64,000 nt of DNA from Chlamydia crocodili (GTDB lineage Bacteria > Chlamydiota > Chlamydiia > Chlamydiales > Chlamydiaceae). A program made the position numbers and the translations under genes. Every line of letters starts with the position of its first letter. Position 1 is the first letter of the stretch. Positions 1 to 9,422 of this stretch are shown one piece after another. The stretch covers positions 452,113-516,112 of the forward strand of contig NZ_CP060791.1 of NCBI RefSeq assembly GCF_018343815.1, in the 5' to 3' direction. The notes under the pieces were generated by a model, which was not told the DNA's origin, searched no databases, and was given only the letters and a program-made list of their open reading frames with translations.

Positions 1-466
1 TTCTGCTATGGAACAATCTGAAGGGATACTCTGGGTTATGGATGTTACACAACCCCAACCTGATCTCCCAGAAATTTTATTTCAAAAACCTACTCTCCTT
101 CTTTGGAATAAATCTGATCTCGCATCACCTCCTCAAATTGACACGTCGCTGCCCCAACTAGCTGTTTCCGCAAAGACAGGAGAGGGGATTTTCGAACTCA
201 AACAATTTATCCAAAAATGGATGCAACAACAACAGTTGGGAAAGAATGCAAAAGTCTTTCTTGTTTCTTCTCGACATCATACAATATTACAACAGATGCG
301 CTCGTACTTGCTCTCAGCCAAAGAAGGATTACAGACTCAACTTCTCCCAGAACTTGTTGCCCTGGAGCTCAGGCAAGCCCTACAGGCTACTGGGAACCTT
401 TCAGGATCTGAAATTAACGAGACAATATTGGGAGAAATTTTTAGTAGGTTTTGTATTGGAAAATAA
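1..466 (+). CDS. mnmE: tRNA modification GTPase MnmE, C-terminal part (5' end outside window)
   Basis: Partial gene running in from the left edge; about 154 C-terminal residues are visible. MnmE, with MnmG, makes the 5-carboxymethylaminomethyl modification of wobble uridine in certain tRNAs. Visible are the end of the G domain, with the G4 motif NKSDL and a G5-like SAKTGEG, then a helical segment and the family's hallmark C-terminal CxGK motif (FCIGK) right before the stop. That cysteine is required for modification. The stop overlaps the proposed nth start by about 11 bp, so the two are probably co-transcribed. CT698 orthologue. Identity is secure from the C-terminal motif and G-domain remnants. 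Confidence 0.93.
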   Translation, partial: SAMEQSEGILWVMDVTQPQPDLPEILFQKPTLLLWNKSDLASPPQIDTSLPQLAVSAKTGEGIFELKQFIQKWMQQQQLGKNAKVFLVSSRHHTILQQMRSYLLSAKEGLQTQLLPELVALELRQALQATGNLSGSEINETILGEIFSRFCIGK

Positions 467-1115
467 AACACATATTAAAAATTTTATTATTTCAACTTTG
501 AACGAATTCTTTCCCAACCCAAAAGCATCTTTAACGGGATGGGAAACTCCGTTTCAATTACTTGTTGCTATTTTGCTTTCAGGAAATTCTACCGATAAGG
601 CTGTGAATTCTGTGACACCGAAGTTATTTGCCTCAGCTCCTGACGCGCAAGCATTATCACAACTTCCCTTAGAAAATTTATATTTAATTATTTCGCCTTG
701 CGGTCTTGGCAAGAGAAAAGCCGAATACCTACATAATCTATCAAAGATCTTGCTGGAAAAATATCGTGGTGAACCTCCAGCTTCTTTAGAATTGTTAATC
801 AAACTACCTGGGGTAGGAAGAAAAACTGCTTCGGTCTTTCTAGGAATTATTTATGATATGCCAACGTTTCCAGTAGATACACATATTTTGAGACTATCTC
901 AACGTTGGGGAATTTCTAATAAACGTAGTCCTTCAGCAGCAGAAAAAGACCTTGTTCTTTTCTTTGGCGATATGAATTCTCCAAAGCTTCACTTACAACT
1001 TATCTATTATGCTAGAAATTACTGCCCCGCTCTCCATCACGATGTAAATAAATGCAGAATATGTTGGTACTTAAGCAATTCCCATAAAAAGCATTCTAAA
1101 CCCCTTAAGAAATAA
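456..1115 (+). CDS. nth: Endonuclease III-like DNA glycosylase/AP lyase, with degenerate FeS cysteines
   Basis: Base-excision repair glycosylase that removes oxidised pyrimidines. I place the start at TTG 456 (219 residues): upstream in-frame sequence lies inside mnmE, and an AGTAGG-like ribosome site lies about 8 bases before the TTG. The helix-hairpin-helix LPGVGRKTA contains the catalytic Lys, and FPVDTHI contains the catalytic Asp. The C-terminal iron-sulphur loop looks incomplete: Cys-x9-Cys-x2-Cys with no fourth Cys, where the family normally has Cys-x6-Cys-x2-Cys-x5-Cys. The enzyme may lack the 4Fe-4S cluster. The start codon is the least certain part. CT697 orthologue. Confidence 0.88.
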   Translation: MENKTHIKNFIISTLNEFFPNPKASLTGWETPFQLLVAILLSGNSTDKAVNSVTPKLFASAPDAQALSQLPLENLYLIISPCGLGKRKAEYLHNLSKILLEKYRGEPPASLELLIKLPGVGRKTASVFLGIIYDMPTFPVDTHILRLSQRWGISNKRSPSAAEKDLVLFFGDMNSPKLHLQLIYYARNYCPALHHDVNKCRICWYLSNSHKKHSKPLKK

Positions 1116-1128
1116 AGGCTTCTGCTGA

Positions 1129-1156
1129 TTGACACAGAAACGGTTCCACATAAAGC
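1129..1156 (+). promoter_or_regulatory. Predicted sigma-66 promoter for brnQ
   Basis: A perfect -35 TTGACA (1129-1134), a 16-base spacer, then TAAAGC (1151-1156). It sits just after the nth stop and about 105 bases before the brnQ ATG. The -10 is a poor match, and no start site is known. Confidence 0.38.
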
Positions 1157-1262
1157 TTTCTCTCTGTATATATCGAGAATGAAATTTACTTTGCTTTCTA
1201 ACGGAGAAATCTTTTAGACTGGGCAACTACTTACTACTTCGATATCGCAATTTTTTAATATA

Positions 1263-2492
1263 ATGAATAAAAACGCTTCTAATAGGGTTAGTTCTAAAAA
1301 AGAGCTCTCTGTTTGGTCGATCGGGGGATCTATTTTTGCTATGTTCTTTGGAGCGGGTAATATAGTATTTCCTTTAGCCTTGGGTTATCATTACCACTCA
1401 CATCCCTGGTTCGCCTGCTTTGGAATGATGCTTACCGCTGTTTGTGTTCCCCTATTAGGTTTGTTTAGTATGCTATTATATTCTGGAGATTATAAAAATT
1501 TTTTTTCCTCTATTGGAAAAATCCCTGGAATGGTTTTCATTATAGCAATTTTATGCTTAATAGGTCCTTTTGGGGGGATTCCTAGAGCAATTGCTGTATC
1601 ATATTCAACTTTAGCATCTTTATCAGATTCAAAAACAACATTACTGCCTAATCTTCCTATCTTCAGTTTGATTTGTTGCGTTTTGATTTATCTATTTGCA
1701 TGCAAACTTAGTAAACTTATCCAATGGCTGGGGTCTGTATTTTTCCCAATTATGTTGATCACCCTAATTTGGATAATCTTCAAAGGGTTAACTATTCCTG
1801 CAAACCCAAGTTTCTTGGAATCTGCGAATCCCCAACAAGCTTGGTTAGCTGGAATTACAGAAGGCTTCAATACTATGGACCTTCTTGCAGCCTTCTTCTT
1901 CTGCTCCATTGTATTAATTTCTATACGACAAATGATAGCAAATGGAGATGCTGATGACGAAACACCTTTAAACTTTCAAAAAATCAATAAAAAAGACAAA
2001 CGCACTTTAGGTTTAGCTTTTGCTTTAGCTGCTGCTCTTCTTGGATTAATTTATTTAGGATTTGCCCTATGTGCTTCTCGACACGCAGGTTTACTAACTC
2101 ATGTAAGTAAGGGACAAATTCTAGGAAGAATTTCTGCTATTGCTCTTGGGCCAAATAGTTTATTGACTGGTGTATGTGTGTTTGTTGCTTGCTTGACAAC
2201 AGAGATCGCTTTAGTTGGGATTGTTGCTGACTTTTTAGCCCGCATCATCTCATCAAAAAGAATGACGTATTCTAATGCAGTAATTTTCACTCTGATACCC
2301 TCATATCTAATTTCTATTTTAAACTTCGAAAATATCAGTCTCCTTCTATTGCCCCTACTACAGCTAAGTTACCCTGCATTAATCGCTTTGACTTGCGGAA
2401 GTATTGCTTATAAGTTGTGGAATTTCCGACACGTCCAAGCTTTGTTTTATTTAACCCTCTCTCTTACAATCGTTCTACGATTGGTAAGTTGA
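1263..2492 (+). CDS. brnQ: Branched-chain amino acid carrier, LIVCS family (BrnQ)
   Basis: Sodium-coupled symporter for Leu, Ile and Val in the inner membrane. An obligate intracellular bacterium would use it to draw amino acids from the host. The 409-residue protein is hydrophobic throughout, with about 12 membrane segments, and opens with the BrnQ signature (FFGAGNIVFPLALG, about residues 27-42). A hydrophilic loop of charged residues lies near residues 221-247 (NGDADDETP, NKKDKR). The length is slightly short of the usual 430-440. No strong ribosome-binding site precedes the ATG. It ends 34 bases before the SNF2 gene. CT554 orthologue; substrate preference is inferred from family. Confidence 0.9.
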   Translation: MNKNASNRVSSKKELSVWSIGGSIFAMFFGAGNIVFPLALGYHYHSHPWFACFGMMLTAVCVPLLGLFSMLLYSGDYKNFFSSIGKIPGMVFIIAILCLIGPFGGIPRAIAVSYSTLASLSDSKTTLLPNLPIFSLICCVLIYLFACKLSKLIQWLGSVFFPIMLITLIWIIFKGLTIPANPSFLESANPQQAWLAGITEGFNTMDLLAAFFFCSIVLISIRQMIANGDADDETPLNFQKINKKDKRTLGLAFALAAALLGLIYLGFALCASRHAGLLTHVSKGQILGRISAIALGPNSLLTGVCVFVACLTTEIALVGIVADFLARIISSKRMTYSNAVIFTLIPSYLISILNFENISLLLLPLLQLSYPALIALTCGSIAYKLWNFRHVQALFYLTLSLTIVLRLVS

Positions 2493-2526
2493 GATAACGC
2501 TTATATTTGCTAACTAGCATAACGTT

Positions 2527-5500
2527 ATGGTTTTAAACGCTTTAGCTGGCTTTCGTCAAACAGCGATGGATTATCTCGCTACGAATCGCCAAAACATTGC
2601 TTTAGATTTTTCTGGGGATTGTTATAGCATCCGTATCCCTGATGAAGATTCTCCTGATGGGAATTGGGTCAGCACACTAAAATTTAGTGATATTGACAAT
2701 CTAATTTTTGCTTCTTGTAGCTGTCCTGATGGGGATTGTTGCGTTCATTTAATGACTGCATTTTTCTCAGCTTACGATACTGACGGGTGGCTGCCTCTAC
2801 ATCATAAATTTGACATATCTTTTTGGTATGCCTTGTTTTGGAAGTTGTTTGTAGAGGAATCACAATTACATGCTGATGGTGATAGACACTATTCTATAAT
2901 ATCTTCTCATGCAACATTAGAGATTTCTGTGTTGTCACCGGAAGCTTTTACAGAATGGTTGCCTATCATTCATCAAACTCCAGAACCTAAAACTTATACT
3001 GAAAAAACTTTTCCACAGTCTATGCTTTATCGCATAGCCAAACGCTTTTTCTTTTTTTCTGAAGCAGGTGCTCGCCTAGATCTTATTGAAAATAGCCAAG
3101 GATTTCCTACACATTTTGCGATGCAATGGCAAGGGATCTCTTTGAAAGGAGAAATTTTAGATTTTGCAACTTTAGAAGATCTATTCCCAAAGATTAATTT
3201 CTCTCAAACATCTCTTTCAGGAAATTATAGTGATTTTTCTGTAACAGCAGTACGCGTTGCCCCTGAAAAATCTAAAATATACTTCACTATCGCAGCTATC
3301 GCACAAGACCATAAAAATCAGCCTGTAACTGAAATTGGTTCTATTGGTTATATATCTGGCTCCCAACAAGTTATCCTTCCTTCGAAAGAAACCTTCGTTT
3401 CTATTTATGTAATATCCTTACTTCCTGAAACTCTGAAAAAACAAATATTATCCTTACTGCATTATGATTCTGAAGAACGTCTAATCCGTTACTCTATCTA
3501 TTTTTTAAGAGATTCTTCTATTTCTTTTTCAGCTTATCTAGACACTCCTGGAGATTTAGAGAACGGAAAATTAATTTATCCCGACTTTTGTTATATTCCT
3601 GAGAAAGGATTATTTACAGTAACAGGACTACTCTCTCCTCAAATCTCATTTATTGTTAAAGCAGATCAAGTTGAGGCATTTTTAGATAATGAGGGTTCAT
3701 TAATTCGCGAACCAGGATTTGAAGTATTTTCAGATCGTGTTCCTGAGGGACAGTTAACGTATAATATTACACAACAAGGTGTTTTACTATTCCATTACAA
3801 TACTGGTGATCCCGCAGCTATAGATATTCATTATGGTCCTTGGACATATTATTCTGGGCAAGGATTCTTCCTACAAAGAAAAGTCGACCTAGAAATTCAG
3901 GATGGTTTGATTGTAGAAGCTGATCAAATTCCTAGTTTCATTATGAAACATGAAGTCGTTTTAAGAACGATCCCTAATTTCTTTGCTCCTACACCACTTC
4001 TGAAGAATCTTTTCTTTGAAGTACATAAAGAAACTAAGGGTTCGGGATTGTATTTAAAACCTATATTTCAAGGTTTAGAAGAAGAAAATTGCCGACTATT
4101 TGGCGTATTTCTTTATCGAGAAAATCTTGGATTTAACCTGCTCCCCACCCCCTTACAATCATTATGCTCTCTGCCCAAGAAAATTCCTCCTGAGCAAGTT
4201 CCAGAATTTATAAATCAAAATTTCCATAATGATAAGCTTGTTTTTGTAGATCCCCAGCTTTGCCCTCCGGAAACATTCGAGCTTGTCATATTATCTATAA
4301 CACGTCCCCATCCCTCATCACCTTTACATCTACATTTAGAACTTAAAACAAACATTGGTTCCATACCATTGGGAGTTGTGTTACAAGCATTGAAAAACAA
4401 AAAAGCCTTTGCTTTTACTAAAGCTGGATTTTTAAGTTTCCAGCACTGCCTATTCCAATTCTTAAAACAATTTATCTCTGCCCAAAAATGTTTGATTTCT
4501 GAAAATACTGTAATTGCTACAGTTACTGATATTTTTAAACTAGATGCTTTAGCACCACTGTCTACTCATGAAAAAGTTAATGCAAGTGCATCCGATCTAA
4601 CGTTTTTCTCTCAGCTTAAAGCAGCTTGTTTGCCACCTATCCCACAAAATCTATTTTCTACAGACCATAAACTACGCCCGTATCAAAATAGCGGTTTGTT
4701 ATGGTTATGGTTCTTGTATAACCATCGTTTGTCTGGACTACTTTGTGATGAGATGGGGTTAGGGAAAACTCACCAAGCCACCGCATTATTAGATATTGTT
4801 TTCCAATCTGCAGAACCCACAGAACGACCTAAGTTCCTTGTTGTTTGTCCAACCAGCGTATTACCCCATTGGGAACACACATTAGCAACACATCTGCCTA
4901 CAATAAGTATTTTTGCCTTTCATGGTCCTAATAAACCAGAGCACCTTCCTCCTGCTGACGTAATTATTACTTCATATGGAACCCTAAGACAAAATTACGC
5001 TAAATTTTACAAGATTTCATTCACGGTAACGGTATTTGATGAAATCCATATGGCAAAAAATAAAAATAGCCAAATTCATAAAATTCTCTGTCGACTAGAT
5101 TCTCAAATGAAATTGGGATTAACAGGAACCCCTATAGAAAATAACCTTCTTGAATTCAAAGGCCTTTTAGATATTATTCTCCCTAATTATCTCCCGTCAG
5201 ACGCTTTATTTAAGAAGCTATTTACAAAGAAAAATACTGCGGAAATAGATGACGAGATTATTCCATCACAAGATCTATTACTCAAATTAACTCGACCTTT
5301 CATCTTAAGAAGAACAAAAAAACTCGTTCTTCCAGAACTTCCTGAAAAAGTAGAGTCGATAATTCCTTGTACCTTATCTCCAGAACAGAAAAAACTCTAT
5401 CTATCTACATTAAAAAGAGAAAAAGCGCAGATTCAACAACTGGAATCTCCAGAAGAACAGACAGTCAACTATCTCCATGTATTTGCCTTATTGAATCATC

Positions 5501-6147
5501 TGAAACAAATCTGTAACCATCCAGCGATCTTCTTTAAAAATCCCGATAAATACCGAGAACACGAATCTGGAAAATGGGAAGCCTTTGTTCGACTTCTTCA
5601 TGAGTCATTGTCCTCAGGATATAAGGTTGTTGTCTTTTCACAATACATTCATATGATTCGTATTATTATGTTATATCTCGAAGAGATTGGCGTAAAATAT
5701 GCCTCTATTCAAGGAAAATCCTTAAATAGAAAAGAAGAGATAGAATATTTTACTACAGATCCTGAATGTCGTGTATTCGTAGGTTCATTACTTGCTGCGG
5801 GGACAGGAATTAACCTTACTGCTGGTAACGTCGTAATTATGTACGATCGCTGGTGGAATCCCGCTAAAGAAAATCAAGCTTTAGATCGTGTTCATAGAAT
5901 AGGGCAAAAAAATACTGTATTTATCTACAAACTCATGACAGAGGACACGTTAGAAGAACGTATCCACTACCTTATTGAAAAGAAAATCCGTTTATTGGAT
6001 AAGGTTATCTCTACCCAAGATTCTAATATTCTCCATATGTTAAATAGAGAAGACTTGATTACGATTCTATCATATAAAGATGAACGTAATGGAGTGGACG
6101 ACACAACAAATAGTATTCCCGACGATACGGAAGAGTCTCTTCTTTAA
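2527..6147 (+). CDS. SWI2/SNF2-family ATPase with N-terminal SWIM zinc finger
   Basis: A 1206-residue helicase-superfamily protein. Near residues 60-80 is a SWIM-type zinc finger (CSCPDG, CC, then H). A long central region has no motif I recognise. The SNF2 ATPase follows: Walker A DEMGLGKT near residue 740, a DEIH box near 837, the LTGTPIENN motif, the arginine-rich FILRRTKK, and motif VI QALDRVHRIGQ near 1117. Such ATPases translocate on double-stranded DNA and remodel protein-DNA complexes. In bacteria the role is unclear; some act with RNA polymerase or at chromosome proteins, and chlamydiae have histone-like proteins. CT555 orthologue; family call certain, function unknown. Confidence 0.92.
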   Translation: MVLNALAGFRQTAMDYLATNRQNIALDFSGDCYSIRIPDEDSPDGNWVSTLKFSDIDNLIFASCSCPDGDCCVHLMTAFFSAYDTDGWLPLHHKFDISFWYALFWKLFVEESQLHADGDRHYSIISSHATLEISVLSPEAFTEWLPIIHQTPEPKTYTEKTFPQSMLYRIAKRFFFFSEAGARLDLIENSQGFPTHFAMQWQGISLKGEILDFATLEDLFPKINFSQTSLSGNYSDFSVTAVRVAPEKSKIYFTIAAIAQDHKNQPVTEIGSIGYISGSQQVILPSKETFVSIYVISLLPETLKKQILSLLHYDSEERLIRYSIYFLRDSSISFSAYLDTPGDLENGKLIYPDFCYIPEKGLFTVTGLLSPQISFIVKADQVEAFLDNEGSLIREPGFEVFSDRVPEGQLTYNITQQGVLLFHYNTGDPAAIDIHYGPWTYYSGQGFFLQRKVDLEIQDGLIVEADQIPSFIMKHEVVLRTIPNFFAPTPLLKNLFFEVHKETKGSGLYLKPIFQGLEEENCRLFGVFLYRENLGFNLLPTPLQSLCSLPKKIPPEQVPEFINQNFHNDKLVFVDPQLCPPETFELVILSITRPHPSSPLHLHLELKTNIGSIPLGVVLQALKNKKAFAFTKAGFLSFQHCLFQFLKQFISAQKCLISENTVIATVTDIFKLDALAPLSTHEKVNASASDLTFFSQLKAACLPPIPQNLFSTDHKLRPYQNSGLLWLWFLYNHRLSGLLCDEMGLGKTHQATALLDIVFQSAEPTERPKFLVVCPTSVLPHWEHTLATHLPTISIFAFHGPNKPEHLPPADVIITSYGTLRQNYAKFYKISFTVTVFDEIHMAKNKNSQIHKILCRLDSQMKLGLTGTPIENNLLEFKGLLDIILPNYLPSDALFKKLFTKKNTAEIDDEIIPSQDLLLKLTRPFILRRTKKLVLPELPEKVESIIPCTLSPEQKKLYLSTLKREKAQIQQLESPEEQTVNYLHVFALLNHLKQICNHPAIFFKNPDKYREHESGKWEAFVRLLHESLSSGYKVVVFSQYIHMIRIIMLYLEEIGVKYASIQGKSLNRKEEIEYFTTDPECRVFVGSLLAAGTGINLTAGNVVIMYDRWWNPAKENQALDRVHRIGQKNTVFIYKLMTEDTLEERIHYLIEKKIRLLDKVISTQDSNILHMLNREDLITILSYKDERNGVDDTTNSIPDDTEESLL

Positions 6148-6169
6148 ATAGAAGAAGTTAGAGAATATC

Positions 6170-6634
6170 TTATTCCGAAAGCTTGAAGTAGCCGCGATAA
6201 GCAAACACAGCACCAATAATACCGTAAAGGTAGGCTCGGTTTTTAGGCCATGTCAACGTCAATCCAGCATCTGTAGCAAATAAGAGAATAATCAAAGCAA
6301 AAGCTAAAAATCCTGCGCCTAAAAATAAAGCAACAAGTGGCCAGTGCTGTAACCAATTCCAATTAGCTTCAGACTGTTCTGTAGATTTTTGGAAAGTATT
6401 TTGATCACTAAGAACAGCTTCCCAATCTTCTGAAGAAACAGCAAAAAGATCTTCAGATTCTCCCTTTGTAGAGCCTTCTGGGAAAGAAATATGACATGAA
6501 GAGAATCCTCCCGAAGCTACCGGAGGATCTTGAAGGAATGCACTGCAATAGGGGCATTGAGGCATATGCATAGATACGCTACCTTCACACTTCCAACATG
6601 TGCGCTGCATCTCTGCTTCTTTAGCAAATGGCAT
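6170..6634 (-). CDS. Hypothetical membrane protein with N-terminal zinc ribbon
   Basis: 154 residues of unknown function. The N-terminus has two Cys pairs, CWKC and CPYC, about 14 residues apart, a typical zinc ribbon. An acidic, serine-rich linker follows (about 40-95). Two hydrophobic segments near the C-terminus (about 100-125 and 132-148) should anchor it in the inner membrane. It converges with the SNF2 gene (23-base gap) and is divergent from lpdA across 259 bases. CT556 orthologue by position. A regulatory or redox-sensing role would be speculation. Confidence 0.8.
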   Translation of the reverse strand: MPFAKEAEMQRTCWKCEGSVSMHMPQCPYCSAFLQDPPVASGGFSSCHISFPEGSTKGESEDLFAVSSEDWEAVLSDQNTFQKSTEQSEANWNWLQHWPLVALFLGAGFLAFALIILLFATDAGLTLTWPKNRAYLYGIIGAVFAYRGYFKLSE

Positions 6635-6893
6635 GGCAACCTACCTTCCCTAAATTAGGATTTATATAAAGAAACAGAAAGTTTCTTATATGTCGATTTG
6701 TACACACTACGACTAATTACAGTACATAACTTAAATTATAATTTCTATTGGGAAAAAATCAATGCTGAAAATTAATCTTTAGATCTAGAATAAGCAAAAA
6801 GCTCTTCATGAAATAATATTACGACCTAGCGTCCTAAAAAAGATCTTCTTAAGAACTTTTGAATTTCGAACTTATGAGAATTGGGAACAAAAT

Positions 6894-8282
6894 ATGAGTA
6901 CAGATTTTGACTGTGTTGTTATTGGTGCTGGACCTGGGGGTTATGTTGCAGCGATTACTGCAGCACAACAAGGACTAAAGACTGCACTCATCGAAGAACA
7001 ACAAGCTGGAGGCACATGTTTAAATCGTGGCTGTATTCCCTCTAAAGCTCTATTAGTAGGCGCGGGTATTGTTTCCCAAATTAAACATGCCAAGCAATTC
7101 GGGATAAATATTGATGGTTACTCTGTAGACTACCCTGCAATGGTCCAAAGAAAAAATACTGTCATTAACGGCATACGTCAGGGATTAGAAGGGCTCATAC
7201 GCAGTAATAAAATTACTGTCTTGAATGGCCGAGGATCTTTAATTTCATCTACTGAGCTAAGAGTTAAAGGTCAAGATACCACTGTTCTCAAAGCTAAACA
7301 CATTATCATAGCTACAGGGTCAGAATCACGTCCTTTCCCAGGAGTTCCTTTCTCTCCCCGCGTCTTATGCTCAACGGGCATTTTAAACCTCACAGAACTG
7401 CCTAAAAAGCTCGCTATTATCGGCGGTGGTGTTATTGGTTGTGAATTCGCTTCGCTATTCAATACTTTAGGAGTAGAAATCACCATTATAGAAGTTGCTG
7501 ATCAAATTCTTTCCGTAAACAATGCTGATATTTCCAGAACTATGTTCGATAAGTTTTCACGCCAAGGAATTCGCGTGCTTACTAAAGCATCCATTGGACA
7601 TTTAGAAGATCTTGGAGACAGAGTAAAAATCACTGTGAATGGTCAGGAAGAAGAATACGACTATGTTTTAGTCGCCATCGGACGTCAATTTAACACTACG
7701 GACATTGGATTAGACAATGCTGGAGTGATTCGCGATGAACGTGGTATTATTCCTGTAGATGAAACTATGAGAACTAACGTTACGAATATCTCTGCTATTG
7801 GAGATATCACAGGAAAATGGTTGCTTGCTCATGTTGCTTCCCACCAGGGAATTGTTGCAGGTAGAAATGCTGCAGGTCATAACGAAGTTATGGATTATTC
7901 AGCAGTACCCGCAGTAATTTTTACCTTCCCAGAAGTTGCTATGGTAGGTCTTTCTTTAGAAGCTGCTCAACAACAAAGTATTCCTGCGAAACTCACTAAG
8001 TTTCCTTTTAAAGCTATTGGTAAAGCTGTAGCTATGGCTGAAGCTGATGGGTTTGCAGCTATTATTAGTCACGAAACTACACAACAGATTCTCGGTGCTT
8101 ATGTGGTGGGCCCTCATGCAGCATCATTAATTGCAGAAATGACATTGGCAGTGCGTAATGAGTTAACTCTACCTTGTATCTATGAAACTATACATGCTCA
8201 TCCGACCCTTGCTGAAGTTTGGGCAGAAAGTGCTCTATTAGCGACAAACCATCCTCTACACTTACCTCCTCCAAAATTATGA
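6894..8282 (+). CDS. lpdA: Dihydrolipoamide dehydrogenase (E3)
   Basis: FAD enzyme that reoxidises dihydrolipoamide in pyruvate and 2-oxoglutarate dehydrogenase complexes, passing electrons to NAD. All landmarks are present: the N-terminal FAD fold GAGPGGY, the redox disulphide [13 protein letters not shown] (Cys-x4-Cys), the NAD fold IIGGGVIG, the second FAD contact AIGD, and the C-terminal active-site His-Pro in HAHPTLAE. At 462 residues it is full length. The stop overlaps the lipA start in an ATGA arrangement, so translation is probably coupled to the enzyme that makes its partner's cofactor. CT557 orthologue. Confidence 0.96.
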   Translation: MSTDFDCVVIGAGPGGYVAAITAAQQGLKTALIEEQQAGGTCLNRGCIPSKALLVGAGIVSQIKHAKQFGINIDGYSVDYPAMVQRKNTVINGIRQGLEGLIRSNKITVLNGRGSLISSTELRVKGQDTTVLKAKHIIIATGSESRPFPGVPFSPRVLCSTGILNLTELPKKLAIIGGGVIGCEFASLFNTLGVEITIIEVADQILSVNNADISRTMFDKFSRQGIRVLTKASIGHLEDLGDRVKITVNGQEEEYDYVLVAIGRQFNTTDIGLDNAGVIRDERGIIPVDETMRTNVTNISAIGDITGKWLLAHVASHQGIVAGRNAAGHNEVMDYSAVPAVIFTFPEVAMVGLSLEAAQQQSIPAKLTKFPFKAIGKAVAMAEADGFAAIISHETTQQILGAYVVGPHAASLIAEMTLAVRNELTLPCIYETIHAHPTLAEVWAESALLATNHPLHLPPPKL

Positions 8283-9217
8283 ATGAAGTTCCCGATGAAA
8301 CACAAAAACCTCAACAAGGTAAACGTTTCGCCGAGCGTCTTCCTAAATGGCTAAGGCAAGTTTTACCTAAAGGTTCAGTCTTTGCCCATACGGATGCAAC
8401 TATAAAACGTACGGGAATGGCTACAGTATGTGAAGAGGCCTTATGCCCTAACCGCACACGCTGTTGGTCAAGAAAGACAGCAACGTACCTAGCTTTAGGA
8501 GATGCGTGCACTAGACGCTGTGGTTTCTGTAATATTGACTTCACGAAAAAACCCATACCTCCTGATCCTGAAGAACCTCAAAAAATTGCAGAATCAGCAA
8601 AAATTCTTCAGCTTAAACACATTGTTTTAACTATGGTAGCTCGCGATGATCTAGAGGACGGTGGTGCGAGTTGCTTAGTTCGTATTATTGACACCCTTCA
8701 TCAGGAGCTTCCAGAATCTACTGTCGAAATGCTAGCTTCAGATTTTCAAGGAAATGTTGATGCTTTACACACATTGTTAGATTCAGGATTAACTATTTAT
8801 AATCATAATGTAGAAACCGTGGAACGGTTAACACCCGTAGTACGGCATAAAGCAACATATCGCAGATCTTTATTTATGTTAGAGCAGGCAGCTCTGTATC
8901 TCCCCGATCTTAAAATCAAATCAGGAATTATGGTAGGACTTGGAGAGCAAGAAAGTGAAGTAAAACAAACATTAAAGGATCTTGCAAATCACGGAGTCAA
9001 AATCGTCACCATAGGACAATATCTGCGTCCTTCTAGATTACATATACCAGTAAAAAGCTATATCACCCCTGAAACTTTTGATTACTACCGTACAATGGGA
9101 GAGTCTTTAGGACTCTTTGTTTATGCAGGACCTTTTGTTCGCTCTAGTTTCAATGCTGATATCGTTTTAAATGACCTCGAAAATAAACAATCTGAAGTAG
9201 CAAAAATTCCAAACTAA
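8279..9217 (+). CDS. lipA: Lipoyl synthase (radical SAM)
   Basis: Inserts two sulphurs into octanoyl groups on E2/GcvH proteins. Start chosen at ATG 8279, overlapping the lpdA stop (ATGA) and giving 312 residues. An upstream in-frame ATG at 8219 would bury 60 bases in lpdA and add 20 non-conserved residues. The auxiliary cluster motif is [12 protein letters not shown] (Cys-x4-Cys-x5-Cys), the radical-SAM motif is CTRRCGFC (Cys-x3-Cys-x2-Cys), and the C-terminal RSSFNA supplies the serine ligand. All needed residues are intact. CT558 orthologue. Confidence 0.95.
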   Translation: MNEVPDETQKPQQGKRFAERLPKWLRQVLPKGSVFAHTDATIKRTGMATVCEEALCPNRTRCWSRKTATYLALGDACTRRCGFCNIDFTKKPIPPDPEEPQKIAESAKILQLKHIVLTMVARDDLEDGGASCLVRIIDTLHQELPESTVEMLASDFQGNVDALHTLLDSGLTIYNHNVETVERLTPVVRHKATYRRSLFMLEQAALYLPDLKIKSGIMVGLGEQESEVKQTLKDLANHGVKIVTIGQYLRPSRLHIPVKSYITPETFDYYRTMGESLGLFVYAGPFVRSSFNADIVLNDLENKQSEVAKIPN

Positions 9218-9292
9218 TCTACATTTTCGTGCTCATCTTTTTAAAAGCAGCTTTGTTTATAAACGTCTTTTTTAGATCTAAACTTGTATAAC

Positions 9293-9304
9293 TATAACGT
9301 TATA
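9293..9304. repeat. 12-bp perfect palindrome upstream of the sctJ operon
   Basis: TATAACGTTATA is a perfect inverted repeat in the 205-base gap between lipA and sctJ, 118 bases before the sctJ ATG. It could be an operator or part of a promoter region; no regulator is known to me for it. Confidence 0.3.
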
Positions 9305-9422
9305 TAAAAGAGTTTTTACCATCTCATGTTGATAGAAATCAAAAACATATTTATTGTTTAATGTTCACGATTGGCACTAATCCCCCCTTTTGTTATGGTG
9401 AGTAAAAAGGTATGCGTGGGTT

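Noticed and set aside
246..455. N-terminal extension of Nth by 70 residues
   Set aside because: It lies wholly within the conserved C-terminal coding part of mnmE in another frame and does not resemble the Nth family.
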